A stretch of DNA of 15,561 nt from positions 1 through 15,561 of the forward strand of contig CAMFDH010000009.1 of the NCBI GenBank assembly GCA_945949035.1. The letters run 5' to 3'. Below, in pieces: positions 6,853 to 13,584 of this stretch. This DNA comes from an uncultured Actinomyces sp. (GTDB taxonomy: Bacteria; Actinomycetota; Actinomycetes; Actinomycetales; Actinomycetaceae). A program made the position numbers and the translations under genes. Each line of letters begins with the position of its first letter. Within the stretch, counting starts at the first letter, position 1. The notes below the pieces were generated by a model. It had not been told where the DNA came from. It was given only the letters and a program-made list of their open reading frames with translations, and did no database searches.

Positions 6853-6929
6853 TGGACCATCGGGGAATCGAACCCCGCTCCGATGGCTTCCGTCAAGCGG
6901 CTTTACCACCGTCGAAACCGATATGGCCC
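6853..6929 (-). ncRNA. 77-nt tRNA-like RNA resembling a minimal tmRNA
   Basis: Numbering the RNA 1-77 from 6929 to 6853: nucleotides 1-7 (GGGCCAU) pair fully with 70-76 (AUGGUCC), including a G3-U pair at the AlaRS identity position, and A77 is the discriminator. A perfect T arm, CGGGG-UUCGAUU-CCCCG, occupies 53-69 and abuts the acceptor stem. Nucleotides 8-19 read AUCGGUUUCGAC, the signature of the tmRNA D-analogue. GGUGG at 20-24 can pair with CCAUC at 44-48 as a short P2-like helix, leaving GGAG as the linker to the T arm (E. coli tmRNA has GGAC there). No 5-bp anticodon arm with a 7-nt loop can be formed. The 19-nt loop contains AAA GCC GCU UGA in one frame, Lys-Ala-Ala-stop, recalling the Ala-Ala ends of SsrA tags. 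CCA is not encoded. Alternatives are a degenerate tRNA or a tmRNA remnant from an attachment site. Confidence 0.6.
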
Positions 6930-6931
6930 TC

Positions 6932-6944
6932 TAGTGTAACACTA
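6932..6944. repeat. 13-bp inverted repeat TAGTGT-A-ACACTA
   Basis: The 6-bp arms are perfect around one central A. It lies 3 nt upstream of the tRNA-like RNA (minus-strand sense) and overlaps the foot of the capsid-gene hairpin by 3 nt. It could be an operator or part of an RNA fold; chance is also possible. Confidence 0.35.
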
Positions 6945-6976
6945 AGCCCCCAGTCTACATGAGACCGGGGGCTTAG
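6942..6976 (-). terminator. Hairpin after major capsid gene
   Basis: CTAAGCCCCC pairs with GGGGGCTTAG. After a single A/C mismatch, GTCT pairs with AGAC around a 5-nt loop. It lies 10 nt past the capsid stop. The minus-strand sequence after it (TGTTACAC) is only weakly U-rich, so partial termination, 3'-end protection or processing are all possible. Confidence 0.65.
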
Positions 6977-6986
6977 GGCTTAGAGG

Positions 6987-8126
6987 CTAGACGCCCGTAC
7001 CATTAGAGGCGATGATACCGTCAGTATTGACGATCGCACCACCAGTGATGTTACGGACACGAACCTGAGCGTCATCGTTATCAAACGAGCCGTCAGTGAA
7101 CGGAACGTCGCCGCCACCAATGTAACGACCAGCCGCGTCCTTGAAGCGGAGGTCAGGCACATCGTAGCCACGAAGACCCGTCTTGAGAAGAGTGAGGCGC
7201 TTCGAAGTGCGGCCACCCTTAGGCAGAAGTGCCCAACCATTCTCAGGACCAAGGTCAGCGGCCCACTCGGTTACCAGCAGTTCGACATTACCGAACGAAC
7301 GGTTGATGGTGAACTGCTCGTCATCACGAGTGATCTGAACATCCCGCGACTGGAGGATGAACTCAGCGGTCTGCTGGAGACGAGGCGGAACAACCAGAAC
7401 CCAACCGTTCGGCACCGAGACGTAGCCGTGATCGCGCTTGGTGTTGTTCACCTGGTCGATCGCGTTCCAAAGAGCGTCGTAAGACAGCGGAGCGTTCTTC
7501 GGGGTGGCCTTGACAAAGGCGTCGGGGGTCGCGGGGTGAGCCTGAAGTACCGTCTCGTAAGTGTCGTTGATGTTCGACGGGTTGAAGGAACCGTTGCCAC
7601 CGTAGATCAGACCCAGAACAGCCACATCGACAGTACGCGAGGCAAGACGAGCCGCCTCTGCGGGGAACTGCTCGATGATGTCCCACTGATCGTTGATGAA
7701 CGCCTCGAACGAGAACTGAATACGAGCACCGTGCTTGCTGACAGGCTCGATCCACTTGCCACCGGCCTTGTAACCAAAGGTCGGGAAGGGGGTCAGTTCC
7801 GGTACGACAGGCAGAGTGCCCTCGGGCATTGCGCCACCAGCGTTATCGAACGACAGCAGTGAACTGTCGGGCTGGAGGGTAAGCAGCTGCTGCGGGCGGA
7901 AGTCGTTGAACTCACGCGCCGTGGCGAACTTGGTGTAGATCTGCTCGTCCTTGAGGTCATCATAGAACTGCTCGAACTCGGGCTGGGTGGCGTTGTAGAA
8001 CAGCGGGGCGAACTGATCGGAGGTCAGTGCCTCCTTGATCTGGCCCTGCGCGCCATACTTACCAGCAAGCGCCTTGTCCAGTGCAATGTTGAACTGGTCC
8101 TGAGACGCTAGAATATCGTGAACCAT
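6987..8126 (-). CDS. Major capsid protein, HK97-fold
   Basis: The product has 379 residues. Features typical of actinobacteriophage major capsid proteins are an N-terminal helical region (DILASQDQFNIALDKALAGK), an acidic E-loop-like region around residues 40-90, the segment FGYKAGGKWIEPVSKHGARI, and a C-terminal P-domain/A-domain region with EWAADLGPENGWALLPKGG. Many copies form the icosahedral shell, after protease-driven maturation if the upstream protease acts as expected. The ATG at 8126 has AAGGAG 9 nt upstream. Gene order (portal, protease, decoration, capsid) supports the call. The protein has no long N-terminal delta domain, which fits scaffolding by a separate protein, probably the C-terminal part of the protease gene product. 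Confidence 0.9.
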   Translation of the reverse strand: MVHDILASQDQFNIALDKALAGKYGAQGQIKEALTSDQFAPLFYNATQPEFEQFYDDLKDEQIYTKFATAREFNDFRPQQLLTLQPDSSLLSFDNAGGAMPEGTLPVVPELTPFPTFGYKAGGKWIEPVSKHGARIQFSFEAFINDQWDIIEQFPAEAARLASRTVDVAVLGLIYGGNGSFNPSNINDTYETVLQAHPATPDAFVKATPKNAPLSYDALWNAIDQVNNTKRDHGYVSVPNGWVLVVPPRLQQTAEFILQSRDVQITRDDEQFTINRSFGNVELLVTEWAADLGPENGWALLPKGGRTSKRLTLLKTGLRGYDVPDLRFKDAAGRYIGGGDVPFTDGSFDNDDAQVRVRNITGGAIVNTDGIIASNGTGV

Positions 8127-8139
8127 ATTTAGTAACTCC

Positions 8140-8619
8140 TTACGCTACTGCGCCCGGCTTGAGCAGGACCTTGAGGGATTCTTTACCGCTACTTGCCTTA
8201 GACGGTGCAACGACATAGCCAAGAATGGCGTCGGCATCGGCAGGATCAAGCGACAGAACCGGCTTACCGGAACCTGTTGCGGCGGTGACATAAACCGCGT
8301 CACCAATAGCGGCGGCGGCGTTGAGAGCGACATCGAGCTTGAACACGCCATCCTTGATACGGACTGAAGCGTAGCCTGGTGCGACATTGAGTCCGTAGGT
8401 GGGTCGAGTCGGAACGGTAGCGCGGGTGTAAGTTGCCTCGGCCTCGGGCTTGATCTCGGTGACCAGCAGGCCAACGAACCCCGTGGCCTTGTTGAATACA
8501 ACCGCGTCGCCGCGAGTGAGGTGGCGCTGATCTTCGGGGATCAGGAGCGCAAGAGTCTTGTCGTACTCGAACTCCTGTAGGTCCCCACCAGCGTAGTTTT
8601 CGGTAAGGTGAATGGCCAT
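8140..8619 (-). CDS. Probable capsid decoration protein
   Basis: The product has 159 residues and is beta-rich with many Ala, Gly, Val and Thr. It lies between the capsid protease and the major capsid protein, 13 nt upstream of the capsid start, and its start (ATG at 8619) is 1 nt from the protease stop. Segments such as TRGDAVVFNKATGFVGL and ALNAAAAIGDAVYVTAATGSGKPVLSL resemble DUF2190-type head decoration proteins, in which a short beta barrel binds the capsid surface. No ribosome binding site stands out, so translation may be coupled to the protease gene. A cement or other minor head role is the alternative. Confidence 0.7.
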   Translation of the reverse strand: MAIHLTENYAGGDLQEFEYDKTLALLIPEDQRHLTRGDAVVFNKATGFVGLLVTEIKPEAEATYTRATVPTRPTYGLNVAPGYASVRIKDGVFKLDVALNAAAAIGDAVYVTAATGSGKPVLSLDPADADAILGYVVAPSKASSGKESLKVLLKPGAVA

Positions 8620-8620
8620 A

Positions 8621-9511
8621 TTACTTGCCTACTTTCTTGAAGCCGGTGACTCGCTTCGGTTCCGAATGAGCCTCTTTGACCTCTGTGACCGGGGCCTCTG
8701 CCTCACGGATCTTTGCGATGTAAGCAACCTCACTTGCGATTGCTTCCTTGTAGTCGCCGCCTGCTTCGATAGCGGCAATGACACGTTCGGTTGCACCCTC
8801 GGGCAGTTCAGCCTCGGCAATAGCCTGGCCGATTGCGAGAGAGTCAGCCACCGACAGAGTGTCTTCAACAACAGGTTCTGGCGCGGGTTCTTCGACCGGC
8901 TTTACCAGACCCTTGAGTTCAGCGGCAAGAGTAGCAAAGCCACTCTGAACGGCGTCAAGCAGTTCCTTGTCCAACTTGTTCTCCTTAGAATCTTCGTGCT
9001 CCGTAGCACGCTCTGTTACTTCTTTAGGTTTAGCGCTTTCCAGCAGTTCAATGATAGCCCCGCCAGCGCCAGCCTTTGTTACAAAATCAACTGATTCCAA
9101 CCCGTCAAACGGAGGAACCTCGCCGTTCGGTCCCATAATACCATAGGACCATGCGTGAATAGATACCCCGATGTCTTCCCACTTCTCACGAATGATCTGT
9201 CGGAAAGACTCGTACACGAAGATGTCGGCCATTATCGAGCCGTCCTCTTCCTGCCAAGCGTCAGTGATGAACTTAGCAGCCAAGTCACGCACTGAGCGCT
9301 CGGGGCGTTCCCAACTCTCAGTCTCGGTTGGGTGATCGAGGTACATCTGTGTACCAGCGGTAAATACCGGCAGAGACTCAGTTAGATTCTCTGCGATGTA
9401 GAGACCGTTAGAACCACGTCCAGGGGCAATGACACGAATACGGTACTTGCCCCCTCCCAGGTCACCGGCCTCTTGGAGGTCTTGCGCCTCCGTGAGTCTT
9501 ATTGTCTTCAT
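8621..9511 (-). CDS. Capsid maturation protease with C-terminal scaffold-like domain
   Basis: The product has 296 residues. Residues about 20-150 match the herpesvirus/HK97-type prohead serine protease pattern: His60 in MYLDHPTETE, Ser117 in IGVSIHAW, then ESVDFVTKAGAGGA at 139-152, where Glu139 or Asp142 may complete the site. The remainder (about 160-296) is very rich in Glu, Ala and Lys with predicted helices and low-complexity stretches (PVEEPAPEPVVEDT), as in proteases fused to a scaffolding domain. The enzyme would cut scaffold and capsid precursors inside the prohead. The start overlaps the portal stop as ATGA, which suggests coupled translation. No separate scaffold gene is seen, which strengthens the fusion reading. 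A His at position 119, next to the Ser, is common in this motif. Confidence 0.88.
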   Translation of the reverse strand: MKTIRLTEAQDLQEAGDLGGGKYRIRVIAPGRGSNGLYIAENLTESLPVFTAGTQMYLDHPTETESWERPERSVRDLAAKFITDAWQEEDGSIMADIFVYESFRQIIREKWEDIGVSIHAWSYGIMGPNGEVPPFDGLESVDFVTKAGAGGAIIELLESAKPKEVTERATEHEDSKENKLDKELLDAVQSGFATLAAELKGLVKPVEEPAPEPVVEDTLSVADSLAIGQAIAEAELPEGATERVIAAIEAGGDYKEAIASEVAYIAKIREAEAPVTEVKEAHSEPKRVTGFKKVGK

Positions 9512-10842
9512 GCTTCCGTCCCATTATCTCGGTGATCGTTAGTGCCATCGCTTAGTGGTCCGACACCCGTGCTGCGCTCGTCCTCAACGTCGATAGTCTC
9601 CGTCGCGGGCTTAGGTGGCATTTCGGATGTTGGCTTAGACTCCTGTACCCGAAGTACCTGCTGTACCGCGCTACGCGCTTCCTCGGGCCAGAGTAGCCCG
9701 TTCTCAAGAGCAAGCACGATGGACTGGATACGTCGGTGTATCTGGTCATTGTTGATCGAGCCGTACTTGAACTCCCAATCCTCGCCGATCGCTTTGCCAA
9801 GTTTGCGGATCAGGTTAGCGTGGACCTCACGACGTAGGTCAAAGGTCTTGAAGGTAGGATCTTCAAGTGCGGCCTCCGCGCCCTGCCTACCACCAGCGCT
9901 ACCGTCGGTGAGCAGCACTGAGAGCGGAATGTCGAGGGCGGCTGAGATCATTGAGGCCAGCGGTGAGGCGGCAGAGAAGTCAATGCCAGCGCCCGACTTC
10001 GATACCGCTTCAAGATCCTGCCCGAACCCGAGCGAGGCAGTGTCGCCAACGCCAGCAGTCCCCGACATCTTAGAACTAACAGCGCGTTGCTGGCGAGCGT
10101 TAGCCGAAGTCACCTTGTAGGCGATTCGGGCTAGAGCCTTAGCCATGATGTAAGCCGACTCAAGATATTCCTTGTACGCCTGAGCGTAGTAAAGAGCACC
10201 CATAAGGTCGGGCTTGCCGTAGGTCTCGTCGTCGGCGCGGTTCACGCACTCATAGACGACACGGTACTCGCGGCTGGTAACGGTCGGATCTCCATCGACA
10301 GCTACTTCACGCCAGTCCTTGCCATCCACGACATACCACTGCGGCGGCTCACCCGTTTCGAGCGGGGCGATCTTGATGGCGTAAATATCGTTGAGTCCAC
10401 GAGCCTCGGCGCTGCGTGCCACTGCCGACACCCGATCAAGCGACACCGGGCTTAGTTCTCGCCTGCCCTTATGGGCCAAGTAGATCACGGTGCCGGAGGT
10501 GATGAAGGTAGCCTCGTCACGCACACGCGCCAACATGCTCAGCGCTTCTTCGTAGTTGCGCTCCTTGGTGGCGGTGGTGGGGCCTGTCACTATCGCGCCG
10601 TCAGTAAACATGTAGGCGTTACGAACGGTGATACCCCGCTTGACCAGCGGGTTTAGGGCTGCAAGGTGCTTGGCTCGTTCCGAGTGCTGTTGAATGACCT
10701 GCAAGGTCATGAGGTTGTCGCCGTCGCTAGACCCCGACATCACCGACCAACCCACATCCTCGCGCCGAAGATTCAGCATAGACTGGCTCAGACCCGACGA
10801 TATTGATTCTGTCAGCCGTGACAGACTTTCCTGTAGTTTCAT
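9508..10842 (-). CDS. Portal protein
   Basis: The product has 444 residues. It has a portal-like order: an N-terminal helical region, a segment with NPLVKRGITVRNAYMFTDG, a beta-rich clip/wing region with the dipeptide-rich EPPQWYVVDGKDWREV, a central helix region (DLMGALYYAQAYKEYLESAY), and a C-terminal crown with Pro/Asp-rich residues. The stretch AALDIPLSVLLTDGSAGGRQGAEA resembles the conserved core of many actinobacteriophage portals. Portals form the dodecameric vertex through which the terminase drives DNA. The gene lies 9 nt after the terminase stop; AAGGAT precedes the ATG at 10842. The end overlaps the protease start. Length is typical for the family. Confidence 0.9.
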   Translation of the reverse strand: MKLQESLSRLTESISSGLSQSMLNLRREDVGWSVMSGSSDGDNLMTLQVIQQHSERAKHLAALNPLVKRGITVRNAYMFTDGAIVTGPTTATKERNYEEALSMLARVRDEATFITSGTVIYLAHKGRRELSPVSLDRVSAVARSAEARGLNDIYAIKIAPLETGEPPQWYVVDGKDWREVAVDGDPTVTSREYRVVYECVNRADDETYGKPDLMGALYYAQAYKEYLESAYIMAKALARIAYKVTSANARQQRAVSSKMSGTAGVGDTASLGFGQDLEAVSKSGAGIDFSAASPLASMISAALDIPLSVLLTDGSAGGRQGAEAALEDPTFKTFDLRREVHANLIRKLGKAIGEDWEFKYGSINNDQIHRRIQSIVLALENGLLWPEEARSAVQQVLRVQESKPTSEMPPKPATETIDVEDERSTGVGPLSDGTNDHRDNGTEA

Positions 10843-10851
10843 CTACTATCC

Positions 10852-13440
10852 TTACGCGGGGAAGATAGACCACAATATATCATCGTAGTCGTCGAACTCT
10901 TCGATAATGTTATCAGAGGTCACAACCGCCTCTTCCAAACCGGACAGCTTATCATGATCGAGAGTTGCGTAAGCCACCGCGTCGAGGATGTCAGGTGACT
11001 TGAGTTTCTTGCGGCGCATTTCCTGCTTAGACATAATCAGCAATGCGGTGCCGCGCCACTCGAACTGGATCGAGCGGATCTCACGGTAGAGATCGTCATC
11101 GTCCGGCAGAGAAATGTCGCCGTAGTTTATGGCGTCTCGCAGAAAGTCGTACATGGCGGCGCGGTAGTTGTACCACTGGGCGCGGTCGGGCGACTTGTTA
11201 GAACCCTTGATGTTGTAGACCGCAATGCCGCTCGGAATGTAGTTGTCGATAATCAGGTAGGTGGCGTGACCAATACCCACGCCGTCAATGCGGATCTCGG
11301 TGACCTCAATGCCCTGAGCCGCGTAGTCCTTGATGATGTCGGCGATATGACGACAGAGTTCGGGGGCGTCGATGTGCTGATAGCGGCCCTCGATCTTTAC
11401 CTTGCCGCCGTGGTTGCTCACGACAACGCTGTAGTCGTCGCCCTGGTACGCCACGTCCACCCCAAGGGTCATGGTCGAACCAGCCGGAACCTCGAACTCG
11501 TCGTAGCCCTGCATAGCCAACGACACCCGTCCCAGGTTGAAAAGGCCGGTGGCTGAGACATCGGGCCACTGCCCGAGAATACGCGCCACATAGCGGGGGT
11601 CATCCTCGCCCCACTCACGGCGGCGTGACTCTACCCACTCGGGGCGGACCAGAGCCGAGAGCGCGTCTTCCGACATCTCGTGCCGCTCGTCCGTAAAGTT
11701 CGGTGTGTCGAACGCGCTGATCTGAATAAGGTGCCACTCACGCTCTTCGATCGGCAGTCTGGTCTGTTGTTCCCAGATCTCCGCCGCGTAGCACGAGGGG
11801 TCATTAGGGTTGAGGATCGCCAGCACTGCGGCGTTCTTGTTAGTGGTGATGGCGTCCACCGAAGTGAACATTTCCTTCGACACACCGCCAGCCTCGTCAA
11901 TGACGACAAAGACGTTGATATCGTGAACACCCTGAAAGCCGGTCTCGTCATCGTCACGCGGCTTCTTACCAAAGGCGATGGGGTCCTGCTTGCCCGGCAT
12001 GATCCACTCGGCCTGCTTGTTGATATAGCCGTCGAGGTTGCCCTTCTTGTGGGCGCGGGCGATCTCTTTCCAGACTACGTTCTTGACCTGGTTCCAGTTG
12101 GTAGCTGTCGTAACGACAGTGGTTTCGTTATAGTCGTGAGTATCGACGAACCAGGCTACGGCGCGAGAAGCAATATAGGAGTTGTGCGTCACTAGCATCT
12201 CGGGGCCTGCGAGATAAAGGTTTCGCGGAGAATCCACGGTCACACACTGCGTCGGAACTGTTGGCGTAGGTTCGACAGAGACTACGGTTCTTACCGTGCG
12301 CCTTGCCTGTTGAGCGCCACCCGTCGGGCGAGCCTTGCTCTTGGGCGATCCTGGCGAGAAGGGCTCAAATACGGGGTTGAATACCATACGGTATCGCGGC
12401 CCAACATCTTCTCCGTTTAGGTAGGTACGACCAACGTTGATTGAGCACCGCGCACCAAGTGTTCGCACCAGCTCCACAAGACCTTCGGCCAACTGCTTGT
12501 TCATAAGGTCTATGCCGACGCCTGTGTTTGACTTCCCGTCTAGGTTGAAGCCGTCGGTGTCCATCAGCCCGCGTAGCAGCTCTAGGCGTTGCGCTTCGGA
12601 TGCCCTTAGGTACTCGGCGGGGATGTGCTTGTTCTTGCTCAGGTTGTTCTCGCGGATAAGCTCTAGGAACCCCTGGCCAGCAAAACTGTACAGAAGGTAG
12701 TTCTTTAGTTTCTTGGTCTTGTAGCCCGCCGCGTGGAACCGTTCGAGAATGTGCTGCTTGTCTTCACCAAGCGTTATCTCGGGCCTGTGCGAGGTGCCGT
12801 CACCCAGCCAAGCCCCAAGCACGTAAGGGTCGATAGGTAGCTCGCGCTCAACTAGCTGCAATGCGCTATTGATCGGGATGTAGTGATTACGATTCCCCCG
12901 GTGCGTGAGTGTTGCAGCAATCTCGCGGGTCTCGCGGGTCTCGGTATAGTCCCACAATTCACGGTAGTCGGTGAAGCCGGGCTTACGCCGAAGCCTTCCC
13001 GTTGTATTGAAATCAAGGGTGTTCCACAGGTGCGTGCCGGAGCTAACCATCTCAGCCCCGTCGCTAAACGTCATCTTGAACAGCTTGTTGTGAAACACCT
13101 CGGACTTGGCTACAACCTTAGTTGGCTGCCCCATCTCGTCCAAGAGGTAGTCGCCCACCTGGACCTCGCCCATCGTTGTCCATCCCGTAGGGGTTGCAAG
13201 CGGCGTGGTCAAGGGTAGGTCCTTTCCGATACCATTAGCCGACAGTACCATTGTCTTCTTCTTGCCGGTAGGGTTGTTTACTATAGAGTCGAGAACTTCA
13301 GCCTGCTTAGACCAGCAGCGTTCCCCGAGTTTCTTTTCAACCCAGAGGGCCGGATCGGTGGCGTAGCGTTTCTCAAGCTCCATTGCTTCAACACGCTTGG
13401 CTAGGTCCTCTTTGGTAAACCCCAGCACAGTATTACTCAC
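10852..13440 (-). CDS. Terminase large subunit containing an intein
   Basis: The precursor has 862 residues if it starts at the GTG at 13440; AAGGAG lies 5 nt upstream, a better distance than to the in-frame TTG at 13443. Residues 1-73 and 421-862 form the terminase; removing the intein gives a protein of about 515 residues. The joined extein reads SANGIGKSYIASR, a Walker A loop split between Lys73 and Ser421. Walker B is FVVIDEAGG with Asp515 and Glu516. The RNase H-like nuclease part has Asp662 (LGVDVAYQGDD), Asp719 (IRIDGVG) and Asp817/Asp820 (KSPDILDAV). The protein powers genome packaging through the portal and cuts concatemers. Because the intein interrupts the ATPase site, unspliced protein should be inactive, so splicing is needed for packaging. 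Confidence 0.93.
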   Translation of the reverse strand: MSNTVLGFTKEDLAKRVEAMELEKRYATDPALWVEKKLGERCWSKQAEVLDSIVNNPTGKKKTMVLSANGIGKDLPLTTPLATPTGWTTMGEVQVGDYLLDEMGQPTKVVAKSEVFHNKLFKMTFSDGAEMVSSGTHLWNTLDFNTTGRLRRKPGFTDYRELWDYTETRETREIAATLTHRGNRNHYIPINSALQLVERELPIDPYVLGAWLGDGTSHRPEITLGEDKQHILERFHAAGYKTKKLKNYLLYSFAGQGFLELIRENNLSKNKHIPAEYLRASEAQRLELLRGLMDTDGFNLDGKSNTGVGIDLMNKQLAEGLVELVRTLGARCSINVGRTYLNGEDVGPRYRMVFNPVFEPFSPGSPKSKARPTGGAQQARRTVRTVVSVEPTPTVPTQCVTVDSPRNLYLAGPEMLVTHNSYIASRAVAWFVDTHDYNETTVVTTATNWNQVKNVVWKEIARAHKKGNLDGYINKQAEWIMPGKQDPIAFGKKPRDDDETGFQGVHDINVFVVIDEAGGVSKEMFTSVDAITTNKNAAVLAILNPNDPSCYAAEIWEQQTRLPIEEREWHLIQISAFDTPNFTDERHEMSEDALSALVRPEWVESRRREWGEDDPRYVARILGQWPDVSATGLFNLGRVSLAMQGYDEFEVPAGSTMTLGVDVAYQGDDYSVVVSNHGGKVKIEGRYQHIDAPELCRHIADIIKDYAAQGIEVTEIRIDGVGIGHATYLIIDNYIPSGIAVYNIKGSNKSPDRAQWYNYRAAMYDFLRDAINYGDISLPDDDDLYREIRSIQFEWRGTALLIMSKQEMRRKKLKSPDILDAVAYATLDHDKLSGLEEAVVTSDNIIEEFDDYDDILWSIFPA
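12181..13221 (-). mobile_element. Intein with LAGLIDADG homing endonuclease, class 3 features
   Basis: The insert encodes 347 residues from Asp1 (terminase residue 74) to Asn347 (residue 420), followed by Ser+1. Block A is seen as TPTGWTTMGEVQVGD. Block B includes GTHLW with His64. Two endonuclease motifs, VLGAWLGDG (residues 134-142) and LLRGLMDTDG (215-224), are intact. Block F/G includes QCVTVDSPRNLYLAG and MLVTHN. The first residue is Asp rather than Cys or Ser, so a class 1 mechanism cannot start. Trp66 two residues after the block B His, Cys326 in block F and Thr345 in VTHN match the Trp-Cys-Thr pattern of class 3 inteins, in which the block F Cys starts splicing. The endonuclease would copy the intein into intein-less terminase genes. 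Confidence 0.9.
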
Positions 13441-13445
13441 CAAAT

Positions 13446-13451
13446 CTCCTT
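13446..13451 (-). promoter_or_regulatory. Ribosome binding site that favours the GTG start of the terminase
   Basis: AAGGAG lies 5 nt upstream of the GTG at 13440 but only 2 nt from the in-frame TTG at 13443. Confidence 0.7.
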
Positions 13452-13461
13452 ATGCAAAGTG

Positions 13462-13500
13462 AAGCCCCCTAGCCGAAAGGAAGGAAAAGCTAGGGGGCTT
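13462..13500 (-). terminator. Strong hairpin between small and large terminase genes
   Basis: AAGCCCCCTAGC and GCTAGGGGGCTT form a perfect 12-bp stem with a 15-nt loop. Flanking AAGTG and CACTT can extend it past a 4-nt bulge. On the minus strand it is followed by CACTTT, not a clean U-run. It may be a leaky terminator, an attenuator in the terminase leader or an RNA processing site. Confidence 0.65.
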
Positions 13501-13554
13501 CCGGCACTTCACTGTACCATATGATCGGCGGAGGTGGCCGAACAGTAAGAGTAT

Positions 13555-13584
13555 ATCATATCTTGAGTTCCACTTCAGCGTCAA
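13555..13584 (-). promoter_or_regulatory. Predicted sigma-70-type promoter upstream of the large terminase
   Basis: TTGACG (13584-13579) and TATGAT (13560-13555) are each one base from the consensus, with an 18-nt spacer. The -35 and spacer lie in the end of the small-terminase gene. Transcription would begin near 13548 and cross the hairpin at 13462-13500 before reaching the large terminase. Confidence 0.5.

Noticed and set aside
6834..6896. Upstream extension of the 81-residue gene to a TTG at 6896
   Set aside because: It would translate through the tRNA-like RNA and lacks a ribosome binding site; the ATG at 6833 has a strong one.
6853..6929. Normal elongator tRNA, for example with a GAC (Val) anticodon in UUGACGG
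   Set aside because: The flanking bases do not form an anticodon stem (only one of five pairs), and the only hairpin there is 4 bp with a 5-nt loop. The tmRNA-type D-analogue fits better.
6853..6929. Phage attachment site carrying the 3' end of a host tmRNA gene
   Set aside because: Both 5' and 3' halves are present and pair with each other, it lies between essential structural genes, and no integrase is visible. It stays a minor alternative for origin as a remnant.
13441..13443. TTG as start of the large terminase
   Set aside because: The spacing to AAGGAG is only 2 nt; the next codon, GTG at 13440, has a 5-nt spacing.
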